Under the pieces are notes generated by a model. The model did not search any database. It had not been told where the DNA came from and worked only from the letters and a program-made list of their open reading frames with translations. Source: Nostoc sp. JL33 (lineage in GTDB: Bacteria > Cyanobacteriota > Cyanobacteriia > Cyanobacteriales > Nostocaceae). Taken from it: a stretch of 64,000 nt of DNA. Location: positions 1-64,000 of the forward strand of contig NZ_JABXKP010000035.1 in the NCBI RefSeq assembly GCF_017114985.1. Reading direction: 5' to 3'. The stretch's first letter is position 1. The number at the start of each line of letters is the position of its first letter. The position numbers and the translations under genes are program-made. Positions 45,676 through 54,857 of the stretch are shown here, in pieces.

Positions 45676-46471
45676 AGATTACCTCTTAACTAGCGGCGCA
45701 GAAAAAACTAAATAGATTAAGCTTTTATCCCAATACGCTTGGGTTAGCGCCAAAAACCTTAAACTGCGTAAGTTGGGGAGCCACTGCTACAGGTGCGGTT
45801 TCCCGACTTGGAAATTGCGCGTCTCACGAGAGGGAGAAGCAAGTGGCGTTTGAGGAGGGACTGACAACAAATAAATTACTACTACTTGTGGGGTGGGCGT
45901 CTCGCCCGCCCGCAGCCAAAGGCTCTCGTGTCGCCCACCCCACAAGAAGTAGTTGAGTATTTTTTTATTTGTCAGTCCCGGAACGTAGACCCAACAAAGC
46001 TATTTTTCACAAACCCAAGCGTATTGGCTTTTTTCCTTACCTTGTTAGTTATTGTTGATTTATCGATTCAGAGTTCATAAAAAATGGAAATTGTGGAGAA
46101 TTTACCAATATACTGCGATTTAGGTGGATAAGATCACAAAAACTTCTTCTCCTGTATTAAGAGACTTATGTTACTAACGAACTACTTTTGTTTTTTGAAA
46201 GTACTCAGGTATAGTAAACGTTTTCAAATTTATGGGTTGTAACAGCGCCAACAATCAATAGGCAAATTCAGCCAAAAGGAAATATTTTTTGTCATGAAAA
46301 CTAAATAAAATTAAATTCATAAGAAATGTCTTTGAATTTGATATTAATATAATTTTTAGTGATATCTTTAACTCCTGAAAGTTGTTTTTCGGAATTGGAT
46401 TTTAAATTGACCAACCTATTTGTCATAAGTTTTCCGGTCTGACTGATTTTACTCAGGTTTCTAACAAACAC
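45676..46471. other. Intergenic with nested repeats
   Basis: CCAATACGCTTGGGTT (about 45729-45745) and AACCCAAGCGTATTGG (46012-46027) form an outer inverted pair enclosing the 123-bp MITE at 45857-45979. The devB promoter should be in 45676-45725 or further in. 46030-46471 shows no gene or strong structure. Confidence 0.6.
45857..45979. mobile_element. 123-bp MITE with GGGACTGACAA ends
   Basis: GGGACTGACAA (45857-45867) and TTGTCAGTCCC (45969-45979) are perfect inverted ends. GTAGTTGAGTATTTTTTTAT is shared with the solo end at 1119 and (in part) the element at 20683. The interior is a palindrome around GGGGTGGGCG...CGCCCACCCC. Confidence 0.85.
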
Positions 46472-48436
46472 CTAAACCGATTGCACTAAATTAGAAATCG
46501 CCATGAGCAATTCCTCTGGGGCTACAGGTTTAACGATGTGCTGTTGAAACCCTGCTTTTAGTGCTTGCTGCTGATTGATTTCGCCTGCATAAGCAGTCAG
46601 AGCGATCGCGGGAATCTGTTTTCTCCCTATTTGTGCTTCCAGAGTCCGCACCTCTTGTATCAGCATATAGCCGTTCATCTCTGGCATTCCAATATCGCTA
46701 AGTAAGATATCTGGCTTTGACTCTATTAGCACTTGTAATGCTTCCTCTCCTGATGTTACTGCGGTGACGATCGCTCCAAACTGTTCCAGCACAAAGGTGA
46801 AAAAGTCGCGGGTATCAGTATTGTCATCCACAAGCAGGATTTGTAAACCTGTGAGGGGAGAAGAGGCAAAAACGCCAGTTGAGGAATCAGTATTCGTGTC
46901 ATCCTTAATTGTTGCATCGTCCTTGATCAGGGGAAACTTAACTGTGAAGATCGCTCCTTTGTCCTCGCCAAGACTTTCAGCCGAAACCGTTCCACCGTGC
47001 ATCTCAATCAAGTGACGCGCGATCGCTAAACCTAACCCTAGCCCACCAAACTTTCTAGTTGTGGTACTGTCACCCTGGCGGAAATAGTCAAACACATGAG
47101 GTAGGAAGTTAGGGTGAATGCCCTTACCTGTGTCGCTGACGGTAATTTGGGCTTGAGCGTCGATGCACTCCAATCGCACATTTACCTGTCCTCCAGCCGA
47201 TGTAAACTTGACAGCATTTGATAACAGGTTCCAGAGAACTTGCTGTAAGCGAACTGAATCACCGAGAACTTTCCCCATCGGATCAAGCATCGTCTGAATC
47301 TGAATGGTTTTAGCCCCTGCTGCCAAACGCACTGTGTCCATTGCAGCTTCAATGGTGGATGCGAGATTGACTGGCATCATCTTGAGGTTGAGTTTGCCTT
47401 GGAGGATGCGAGAAACATCCAGCAAGTCTTCAATTAGTTGAGCTTGTAATTTGGCATTGCGTTCAATAGTTTCAAGCGCTTTTTTGAGCGATATATCATC
47501 AAATTTACGGCTTTGCAACAGTTTTGCCCAACCGAGAATTGGATTTAGGGGCGATCGCAGTTCATGGGAAAGTACCGCCAGAAACTCATCTTTTATCCGG
47601 TTAGCGGCTTCTGCTTCTGCACGGGCTGCTTGCTCAAGTTGGAAAAGGCGATCGCGTTCTGATTCGGTGCGTTTGCGATCGGTGATATCAGTTAGCATAG
47701 CGATCGCACCTAAGAACTCATTTTGTTCACCAAAAATAGCTCTAGTAGAAATCAGTGTCCAGATGTATGAACCATCCTTACAGCACAATTGACTTTCTTT
47801 AAGATCACTCCCTTCTCCCTTAAACCACTCCAGTTTCGCTTCGGGTGCTATCCCATCAGCCTGAACCATAAAATCAAATAAGGAACGACCGAGAATTTCT
47901 TCTGCTGTATAGCCCAACATCTGTGACAATCGCTGATTCACATACTCTGTTTGGGTTTTTTGGTCAATCATCCAGATTCCCTCATAAGAGGTATCAACAA
48001 TTCTGCGATACCTGGCTTCACTCTTCTGTAAAGACTCCTCTGCTCGCTTGCGCTGACGGCGCTCTTTAGCTTCCCGCAATGCCCGTTGCACCGAGGGAAC
48101 TAACCGCCCTAGTCGTTGCTTTAACACATAATCAGTTGCACCCTTCTTCAAGGCTTCGATCGCTAATTCTTCACCGAGTGCGGCAGAGACAAAGATAAAA
48201 GGAACCTCTGGACAGTGATTTCGGGCAATTTCCAAGGCAGAAATTCCATCAAAAGATGGCAGCGCATAATCAGCAAGAATTAAATCGAAAGTCTCTGCTT
48301 CCAAAGCAGCCAGGAAATCAGCGCCAGTTTCGACTCGGATCAGGTCGCAATTAATTTCCCCCTCGGTTAACATCGCTTCGGTAAGCTCTGCATCTAAGGG
48401 ACTGTCTTCCAAAAGCAGGAAACGAAGGACACTCAT
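46472..48436 (-). CDS. Hybrid histidine kinase (REC-PAS-HisKA-HATPase-REC)
   Basis: 654 residues, soluble. N-terminal receiver (LLLEDSPLDAEL, phospho-Asp in LILADYALPS), PAS/PAC (about 145-260; RRIVDTSYEGIWMIDQKTQT), HisKA (FLAVLSHELRSPLNPILGWA, His phosphorylated), HATPase_c (LSNAVKFTSAGGQV, DTGKGI, GGLGLGLAIARH) and a C-terminal receiver (ILLVDDNTDTRDFF, LLSDIGMPEMNG). Its ATG overlaps the stop of the response-regulator gene by one base (TAATG), so it is translationally coupled and last in the operon. Confidence 0.94.
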   Translation of the reverse strand: MSVLRFLLLEDSPLDAELTEAMLTEGEINCDLIRVETGADFLAALEAETFDLILADYALPSFDGISALEIARNHCPEVPFIFVSAALGEELAIEALKKGATDYVLKQRLGRLVPSVQRALREAKERRQRKRAEESLQKSEARYRRIVDTSYEGIWMIDQKTQTEYVNQRLSQMLGYTAEEILGRSLFDFMVQADGIAPEAKLEWFKGEGSDLKESQLCCKDGSYIWTLISTRAIFGEQNEFLGAIAMLTDITDRKRTESERDRLFQLEQAARAEAEAANRIKDEFLAVLSHELRSPLNPILGWAKLLQSRKFDDISLKKALETIERNAKLQAQLIEDLLDVSRILQGKLNLKMMPVNLASTIEAAMDTVRLAAGAKTIQIQTMLDPMGKVLGDSVRLQQVLWNLLSNAVKFTSAGGQVNVRLECIDAQAQITVSDTGKGIHPNFLPHVFDYFRQGDSTTTRKFGGLGLGLAIARHLIEMHGGTVSAESLGEDKGAIFTVKFPLIKDDATIKDDTNTDSSTGVFASSPLTGLQILLVDDNTDTRDFFTFVLEQFGAIVTAVTSGEEALQVLIESKPDILLSDIGMPEMNGYMLIQEVRTLEAQIGRKQIPAIALTAYAGEINQQQALKAGFQQHIVKPVAPEELLMAISNLVQSV

Positions 48437-48912
48437 TAATTACTCTCCTGTTGACGATAAGGTGCCGGAGGTAGAGCGCCAACGGGTGGCTGATTGATCA
48501 CTGCCCAAAACAGCCCCACACCCTTAATAGAATCGACAAAATCATGGTAATCTACTGGCTTAACAACATAGGCATTCACCCCTAATTCGTAGCATCGAAC
48601 TAGATCCGGCTCCTCACGCGAAGAAGTTAGGACTACGACTGGAATCACTCGCATAACTGGGTCAGATTTGAGTTCTGCCAGCACTTCTAGTCCATCGATT
48701 TTAGGTAGTTTCAAATCGAGCAGCACTACAACAGGATACCCTTCCATTCGCAACCGAAACAACCCCCGGCGATAAAGATAATCCAGTGCTTCCTCTCCAT
48801 CACGTACTACCACGACTTCATTAGCGAGATGGTTTTCCGACAAAGCAGCTAGTATTAACTCTGCATCTAAGGCGCTGTCTTCAATTAGCAGAATTCGCTT
48901 GAGTTCTTTCAT
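48436..48912 (-). CDS. Stand-alone response regulator (Rcp1-like)
   Basis: 158 residues with a single receiver: acidic pair in LLIEDSALDAEL, phospho-Asp in VVLLDLKLPKIDGL, Thr in VVLTSSREE and Lys in YVVKPVDY. No output domain. Typical of the small regulators beside PAS/phytochrome-type kinases; it likely accepts phosphate from the upstream kinase. Overlaps that kinase gene by 4 bases (ATGA). Confidence 0.94.
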   Translation of the reverse strand: MKELKRILLIEDSALDAELILAALSENHLANEVVVVRDGEEALDYLYRRGLFRLRMEGYPVVVLLDLKLPKIDGLEVLAELKSDPVMRVIPVVVLTSSREEPDLVRCYELGVNAYVVKPVDYHDFVDSIKGVGLFWAVINQPPVGALPPAPYRQQESN

Positions 48913-51314
48913 TCACTTTCCTGTGTCAACAACTTAGGCAGTGAGAAATAAAAGCTGGCTCCACTGTCAACTACACCCTCTGCCCAGACTCGGCCATTAT
49001 GCCGATGAATAATGCGTTGCACGTTTGCCAATCCAACACCTGTGCCTTCAAATTGTGGGTCGCTATGCAGGCGTTGAAATACTCCGAATAGCTTGTGGAC
49101 ATATTGCATATTAAAACCTACGCCGTTATCTTGTACAAAAAAGACAACTTCGTTTTCATTGTCAGTGCTTCCGATAGTAATTTCTGCTGGGTTTCGAGCC
49201 TGGGTATATTTTACGGCATTGCCCATCAGGTTGCGAAGCACGAGCCGCAGCATGGAGGGGTCGCCCTGGATGAATGGCAGTGACTCGATGTGCCAATGGA
49301 TTATCCGTCCTTGGGTTTCTGTGAGCAAATCGCGTTTTACCTCTTGTACCAATTCCTCCATATTCAGGTTGATATAGCGCATTTCGGTGCGCCCCATGCG
49401 AGAAAATGTCAGCAACTCATCGATCAGTATTCCTGCCTGTTTTGCAGTTTCGGCAATTATGTTCAAATAGCGCTGACTCGTTTCATCTAAAGTTGTTGAG
49501 CTATGCCGCTTTTGAAGCAATTCTATAAAACCGGCGATGTGGCGAAGCGGTGCTCGCAAGTCGTGAGAGACTGAATAAGAAAACGATTCGAGTTCCTTGT
49601 TGGCGGCTTGGAGTTGGGCAGTGCGCTCTTGAATCCGTTGCTCCAGCATTTCGTTGAGTTGTTGCAGGGCGGCTTCGGCAACTTTGCGATCGTGAATGTC
49701 GCTGGCAATGCCCACCCACTTGATAATCTGTCCGTCTGCATCTCGAAATGGTAAACCCCGGACAATATGCCAACGATAGCTACCATCAGAAACTTGCCGG
49801 AAGCGAATTTCTATTTCGTAGTTTGTAGGGTTAGCAACAGCCTGCATCGAAGTTTTAAAGACGCGATGCCAGTGGCGGGCTACGCGATCGCGGTCATCCG
49901 GGTGAATGGCATAAATCCACCCATAGCCAGAGGTCTGCTCCATTGTCAGTCCACTGTAGTCAAGCCAGTATTGATTACAATAGCTAATACCACCATCGCT
50001 ATCGCCCATCCAAATAGCCTGTGGTGACACTTCCGTTAAAATTCGGTATCGCTCCTCACTGTCACGTAGCGCTTCTTCTGCCAACTTGCGATCGTGGATA
50101 TCAACACAGGAGCCGATATAGCCAAGAAACTCCCCTGTTGGTGCAAACCGAGGCACACCAGTATCCAAAAGCCAACGGAATTCCCCATCAATGCGTCTGA
50201 GCCGATATTCCATTCTAAATTTTTGTCGGGCATCAAAGGCATTGGTGTATATATCTAAGCAACGCTGAAAATCATCGGCATGAACACCTTCTGCCCACCC
50301 ATTGCCCATCTCTTGCTCTAAAGTCCGCCCGGTAAAATCTAGCCAGGGTTTATTAAAGTAGTTACAAAGTGTGTCAGTGCCGGACATCCAAATCAGTACG
50401 GGAGCGGTGTCTGCCATCTGGCGAAAGCGGGCTTCACTTTCACGCAATGCTGCTTCTGTCTGGTTGCGTTCGCGTAGTGCAGCTTGCTTTTCGCTGATGT
50501 CAGTGATCAACCCTGCATACCCTTCAACTGTTCCCTGTTTATCAAACTGGGGAACGTAAGTAGCATTAATGTAACGTGCCCCACCATCTTTATAAGGTAT
50601 TTCACTTTCAAAAGTAACCTGCTCTCCTGCCAGTACTTGTTCCACATAAGGACGAAGCAGTTGATATGCGGATTCACCCAAAACTTCCCAAAGATGCTTC
50701 CCATAAACTTCTGTTGCTGAATGCCCAAACCACTCTTCATAGGCTCGGTTGTTGAAGCGGTAGCGTTGTTCTGCATCTACAAAACAAATTAGAACTGGCA
50801 GCGTATCTGTAATCAACCGAAGTTCTGTTTCTAGTTGCCGCAGTGCTTCCTCGCTAGACTCTGTTAAGCGACCAAACCTTGCTTCGCTTTCGCGTAATGA
50901 CTTCAGACTTGTCTCAGCTTGCCGTTGGGCTGCGCGGCGTGATTCGTTGAGCCAGCTGATTAACCCTGCTGTCAGCATGAACACGACTAGCGGGATTAGA
51001 ATATTCAGATTTGTAATGTTCAGCGAATAGAGTGGTTTGAAAAAGAAGTAATTGACTGCCAAAGTAGACAAAACGGTTGCAAGTAACCCTGGCCCTAAGC
51101 CTCCGTACCAGGCACTCACCATCACCGCAGCAAAAAACAGTGCCGCAGGCGTTGGAGCAAGATATGGATGGAGCAGCAGGGTTGTCCACAGTGCTAGGGC
51201 AACGGATAGCAAAGCAATAACATAATGCAGCAGTTGCTCCCGGATGAATCCGCCCTTGTTTTTACTGCTAGGAAAGATGTTTTGGGGTTTAGATGTCCTC
51301 ACCTTATGACTCAT
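48909..51314 (-). CDS. Membrane multi-PAS sensor histidine kinase
   Basis: 801 residues. Residues about 27-120 hold a four-helix KdpD/DUF4118-like membrane module (LLSVALALWTTLLLHPYLAP, AVMVSAWYGGLGPGLLATVL). Three PAS/PAC domains follow (about 165-285, 295-410, 420-545), then a coiled linker, HisKA (FSYSVSHDLRAPLRHIAGFI) and HATPase_c (LMGNAVKYTQ, DNGVGF, GTGVGLANVQRI). The signal is not predictable. Second gene of the four-gene operon, four bases after the XRE gene. Confidence 0.94.
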   Translation of the reverse strand: MSHKVRTSKPQNIFPSSKNKGGFIREQLLHYVIALLSVALALWTTLLLHPYLAPTPAALFFAAVMVSAWYGGLGPGLLATVLSTLAVNYFFFKPLYSLNITNLNILIPLVVFMLTAGLISWLNESRRAAQRQAETSLKSLRESEARFGRLTESSEEALRQLETELRLITDTLPVLICFVDAEQRYRFNNRAYEEWFGHSATEVYGKHLWEVLGESAYQLLRPYVEQVLAGEQVTFESEIPYKDGGARYINATYVPQFDKQGTVEGYAGLITDISEKQAALRERNQTEAALRESEARFRQMADTAPVLIWMSGTDTLCNYFNKPWLDFTGRTLEQEMGNGWAEGVHADDFQRCLDIYTNAFDARQKFRMEYRLRRIDGEFRWLLDTGVPRFAPTGEFLGYIGSCVDIHDRKLAEEALRDSEERYRILTEVSPQAIWMGDSDGGISYCNQYWLDYSGLTMEQTSGYGWIYAIHPDDRDRVARHWHRVFKTSMQAVANPTNYEIEIRFRQVSDGSYRWHIVRGLPFRDADGQIIKWVGIASDIHDRKVAEAALQQLNEMLEQRIQERTAQLQAANKELESFSYSVSHDLRAPLRHIAGFIELLQKRHSSTTLDETSQRYLNIIAETAKQAGILIDELLTFSRMGRTEMRYINLNMEELVQEVKRDLLTETQGRIIHWHIESLPFIQGDPSMLRLVLRNLMGNAVKYTQARNPAEITIGSTDNENEVVFFVQDNGVGFNMQYVHKLFGVFQRLHSDPQFEGTGVGLANVQRIIHRHNGRVWAEGVVDSGASFYFSLPKLLTQESE

Positions 51315-51318
51315 AACC

Positions 51319-51558
51319 CTACTCTGCTTCTGGAAAATACTGACTTAGCAGCCTTTTACCGGGTTCACCCATCTTCCGTAACATTTCTTCTATTAGTTTT
51401 AGCGCTATCGGTGAAGGCATTGTATGCCCATTTTCCCAACGGTTGACTGTTTTGAAAGAAACTCCTAATTTAGTAGCAAACTGTTTCTGAGAAAGATTGA
51501 GTTGCTGCCGAAGCTCCCGAATTAAATCTAAAATTTCCAGCCGCTTTGTTACAGACAT
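51319..51558 (-). CDS. XRE-type HTH regulator heading the kinase operon
   Basis: 79 residues, a single HTH: LIRELRQQLNLSQKQFATKL then GVSFKTVNRWENGHTMPSPI. Four bases from the kinase gene on the same strand, so clearly co-transcribed. The 44-bp palindrome 20 bases upstream of its start is the obvious operator, suggesting autoregulation of the signalling operon. Confidence 0.9.
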   Translation of the reverse strand: MSVTKRLEILDLIRELRQQLNLSQKQFATKLGVSFKTVNRWENGHTMPSPIALKLIEEMLRKMGEPGKRLLSQYFPEAE

Positions 51559-51577
51559 CTCTGTATTTGATCCCCAT

Positions 51578-51621
51578 TAGGATAATTAGCATAAGACAGG
51601 TGTCCTATACTAATTATCCTA
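51578..51621. promoter_or_regulatory. 44-bp symmetric palindrome, likely operator of the XRE operon
   Basis: TAGGATAATTAG (51578-51589) and CTAATTATCCTA (51610-51621) are perfect 12-bp arms. Centred exactly between them, with 5-base gaps on each side, is GACAGGTGTC (51595-51604), itself a 4-bp-arm palindrome. The whole is symmetric about 51599.5, and the XRE start is at 51558. Confidence 0.72.
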
Positions 51622-51670
51622 CTTAGGGAATATTTTCTCTGTTTTCGTCTCTAACTGAACCTGTATTAGT

Positions 51671-51901
51671 TCAAAGGTTCAGCGATGAAGCTCAAAGGTT
51701 CAGCGATGAAGCTCAAAGGTTCAGCGATGAAGTTCAGAGGTTCAGCGATGAAGTTCAGAGGTTCAACGGTGAAGTTCAGAGGTTCAACGATGAAGCTCAA
51801 AGGTTCAACGATGAAGCTCAAAGGTTCAGCGATGAAGCTCAAAGGTTCAGCGATGAAGCTCAAAGGTTCAACGATGAAGCTCAAAGGTTCAACGGTAAAA
51901 C
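51671..51901. repeat. Eleven-copy 21-bp tandem repeat
   Basis: Unit TCAAAGGTTCARCGATGAAGY, with eleven copies at 21-base spacing from 51671. Because 21 is a multiple of three and no stop occurs, both strands are open (MKLKGSA / EPLSFIA frames), but I do not treat these as genes. Confidence 0.95.
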
Positions 51902-52078
51902 TTGAGCTTTCCAATGTTTGGGTGGTTGAAGATTTTCCGGTAAAATTGTTGTGCGATCGCCACTGTTATAGTATAGATATTTTTAGTTACAGAATTATTA
52001 CGGTGACTTTTGGTAGAAACTATAGTATTTTGTGAAAACGGTAGAATGCGCCCAAATAACTAATGATGCTGCGATAAC

Positions 52079-53551
52079 TCAACCTGATTGCCGCCAATGT
52101 GTCGGTGCTTCGATATAATCAGGAAGGCGAGTGGTGCGATCGCCAAGTGCCTCTCTAATCTGCTGCAATTCTAAGTTTTTAGCTCCTGTTAAAATTGTCC
52201 CTTCCAGTTTGACATCACTGAGATTAGCTTCTGAAAAGTTAGCTCCCATGAGGTTTGCCTGAGTCAAGTTAGCTTGATAAAAGGTTGCCCTATATAAGTT
52301 TGCTCCAATCAGGTTAGCCTGATACAAGTCAGCTTCCGTTAAGCTGGCTTCTGAGAGGTTGGCAAAATAAACTTCAGTTTGCTGGAGTTTGGCTGCATTC
52401 AAGTTAGCCCCAGAAAGGTTAGCACCATTTAGATTTGCCCCACAGAGGTTAGCACCAATCAAACCCGTCATCTGTAGATTGGCTTTACCCAGTTTTGCTC
52501 CTTGCAAGTTAGCTAAAAATAGCTTTGCCCCAGAGAGGTTGGCGAGTTTCAAGGTCGCTTGTTGCAAGTTAGCTTTATAGAGGTTTGCTCCTTGCAGATT
52601 AGCTACACGCAGACTTGCTCCAGAGAGGTTGGCTGAACGCATGTTTGCCCCACAAAGATTGGCGCGGTTAAGATTAGCCCAACAGAGGTTAGCTCCACAT
52701 AAATTAGCGTTTAGTAATTTGGTTTCATAGAGAATAGACTTAACGAGTTTAGCGCCGCTCAGGTCAGCCTCACTCAAGTCTGCTTCACGCAAGTCAGCCC
52801 CACTCAGGTCAGCCCCACGTAGGTCTGCTTGTTGCAGGTTAGCTTTGAGCAGGTCTGCCCCTCTAATGTCAGTATTACGTAAATCAAGTTTCTGCTCTTT
52901 TGGGTCTTCGAGTAAATTACGCCTGCCAATAACACTTAGGGCTGCTTGAATATCGGTGCGTATTTTTGGCAATTCTTCATGGACGTTTTGCTCCAACTGC
53001 TGTGTCGGACGCGACCCACCTCTACGCCTACTTGAGTAACCTGCTGGTGAGTATTCCGCCTTTTGTTGCTCTGCTACCTGCTCTTTTGGTGCATTCTCTC
53101 GCACAAAGGCAGTGAGAATTTCCATGATTGTCCAGTGTTCTTTAGGAAAATCCTGAGCAACTCTTTCTAATGCATAAATTGCGCCTGTCCGGGTTTCAAC
53201 CTTTTCATGACCAAGCTGGGAAATTGCCCCCATAAAGCGCTCTGCAATCAATCTGTCTTGATTGACTTTTGTATTTTGAATGCCAATTTCGAGGTTTTTC
53301 TCAGCTGCGATCGCATTTTTCTGCATCGCTTGGGCACGCTTTGCTGCATAATAAGTATTAAACATTGCTGCCCATGCTAGAAAAACTATTGCAGTAGTTG
53401 TTAATGCTTGGTTTCTATACTGGATTTTTTCCTGAATTGACAATTGCTTGATACTAGACAAGGCGAAGAAAATTACAGTCAATGAGAAGCCAAATATAAC
53501 TGTTATAGTTATCAACCAATTCAACAGAGCGTCTGTCTTTTTAGAAGACAT
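52079..53551 (-). CDS. Membrane-anchored pentapeptide-repeat protein
   Basis: 490 residues. Two N-terminal transmembrane helices (LITITVIFGFSLTVIFFALS and ALTTTAIVFLAWAAMFNTYY), a coiled and helical region (IAERFMGAISQLGHEKVETR, GAIYALERVAQDFPKEHW), then about 45 pentapeptide repeats (A[DN]LxX) from about residue 225 to 460, forming a right-handed quadrilateral beta-helix. Function unknown; common in cyanobacteria. A paralogous gene follows upstream on the same strand (53689-54399). Confidence 0.92.
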   Translation of the reverse strand: MSSKKTDALLNWLITITVIFGFSLTVIFFALSSIKQLSIQEKIQYRNQALTTTAIVFLAWAAMFNTYYAAKRAQAMQKNAIAAEKNLEIGIQNTKVNQDRLIAERFMGAISQLGHEKVETRTGAIYALERVAQDFPKEHWTIMEILTAFVRENAPKEQVAEQQKAEYSPAGYSSRRRGGSRPTQQLEQNVHEELPKIRTDIQAALSVIGRRNLLEDPKEQKLDLRNTDIRGADLLKANLQQADLRGADLSGADLREADLSEADLSGAKLVKSILYETKLLNANLCGANLCWANLNRANLCGANMRSANLSGASLRVANLQGANLYKANLQQATLKLANLSGAKLFLANLQGAKLGKANLQMTGLIGANLCGANLNGANLSGANLNAAKLQQTEVYFANLSEASLTEADLYQANLIGANLYRATFYQANLTQANLMGANFSEANLSDVKLEGTILTGAKNLELQQIREALGDRTTRLPDYIEAPTHWRQSG

Positions 53552-53688
53552 GGTAAAGATTTTCCTTACAACCTAGAATTATTACTTAGATGTTGGGGAA
53601 AAATAGTATAGCATTTAGCAGAAAATTATAATAGGTGTCAAGACACTCATTGAACTAGGGAATGACATCGAATATACTTGTACGTTGC

Positions 53689-54399
53689 TCAATCAGAAAA
53701 TTTGGCTTCCCTGAGATTTGCTCCATCGAGTCTGGCATCATTGAGAATTGCCCCATGCAACCCAGCTAGATATAAACTTGCACAATGCAGGTTAGCTCCA
53801 GAGAGGTTAGCTCCTTCTAGGTTCGCTGCACTGAGGATTGTCCCTTCTAAGTTAGCTAGATATAAGTTAGCTCCTTCTAGGTTCGCTGCACTGATAATTG
53901 CCCCAGCAAGATTAGCTTCTCTCAAGTTAGCCCCAGCAAGATTAGCTTGATAGAGATTTATCTGTTCTAAGTTCGCCCCATTCAAGTTTGCTCCTCTCAT
54001 GTCCGTGTGGCTCAAATCAAGTTGCTCATTTTCTGGGTCTTTGTTTGCATCTCTTCTTGCGATAACAGTAAGGGCTGCTTGAATATCTACACGAACTTTT
54101 GTTGACTGGTTGGTTGTTACTTGCTCTTGGGGAATATAAGGAGAATTTTCTCGCACAAAAGTAGTAAGAATGTCTATGATTATCCAGTGGTACTCTGGAT
54201 GATTATGGGCAATTTGCTCTAAATCATTAATTACAACTAGACTGGTTTCTATTGTTTTATTTCCTAGCTGTTCACTTGCTATTCTTAAGCGTTCTTTTAG
54301 CGACTGATGCTGAGTTTTTTTAACTTGTTCCTGGAGAGCATGTATCCACACGAATATTTTTGATAGCTGTATGTTATTTTTTGGTGAAATATTTTTCAT
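53689..54399 (-). CDS. Pentapeptide-repeat protein
   Basis: 236 residues. The N-terminal half resembles the helical part of the neighbour (LSLVVINDLEQIAHNHPEYH-like, IIIDILTTFVRENSP, VRVDIQAALTVIARRD), and the C-terminal half has about 18 A[DN]LxX repeats. No transmembrane helices, so a soluble paralogue of the 52079 gene, probably by tandem duplication. Confidence 0.9.
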   Translation of the reverse strand: MKNISPKNNIQLSKIFVWIHALQEQVKKTQHQSLKERLRIASEQLGNKTIETSLVVINDLEQIAHNHPEYHWIIIDILTTFVRENSPYIPQEQVTTNQSTKVRVDIQAALTVIARRDANKDPENEQLDLSHTDMRGANLNGANLEQINLYQANLAGANLREANLAGAIISAANLEGANLYLANLEGTILSAANLEGANLSGANLHCASLYLAGLHGAILNDARLDGANLREAKFSD

Positions 54400-54857
54400 G
54401 AGATGAAAAGCATCATTAACAATTCAAAATTTACGCATTCACGGATTCACGCATTCTTCGCGCAGCGTCTCGTAGAGAAGAGAGTTACATAAGCACAGCA
54501 GCGCCTTGTGGGGGTTCCTCCCGGAGTTGCTCCTCTTGGGCAGACCGCAGAGGCTCTCTACCAGAGGCTGCACTATCGCTTTTAGCGTCTCCCCAAGGGA
54601 GAAGACCACATTCCACTTCGATTGTGGCGACTGCGGGGTATTTAAAGCTACGTGTTGACATTGGGAATCTTAAACTCTTTAATTTACGATAAATCATTTG
54701 TGAAAAACTACTAATAATCAAGTCTGAGCTAGGGCTTTCGGCGTTGGCGTAGCCCAACCCAGACATTAGAACTTCGGGGACAGTCATGTTTTACAGTCGC
54801 CGCTACGCTAACACGAAAAATCTCACAACTCAAATAGAATTGCTATTAAGTACTTCA
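54400..54857. other. Intergenic with repeat fragments
   Basis: Contains fragments of 'gcgtctcgtagagaag' and 'gggggttcctcccgg' repeats. The only open frames are repeat-derived. The promoter of the flavoprotein gene should be near 54700-54850. Confidence 0.5.

Larger units (their letters stand above)
51559..52078. other. Intergenic holding operator and 21-bp array
   Basis: The palindrome (51578-51621) is followed by eleven 21-bp units (51671-51901). The remaining 52-kb-side stretch is AT-rich, with no gene. Confidence 0.7.

Noticed and set aside
45886..46080. 64-codon forward frame
   Set aside because: Lies inside the 123-bp MITE and its flank.
51666..52035. Open frames over the 21-bp array on both strands
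   Set aside because: They exist only because the 21-bp period is a multiple of three and the unit has no stops; no ribosome site or homology is visible.
54485..54787. 100-codon reverse-strand frame
   Set aside because: Built from repeat fragments; the C-terminal part is repeat-coded.
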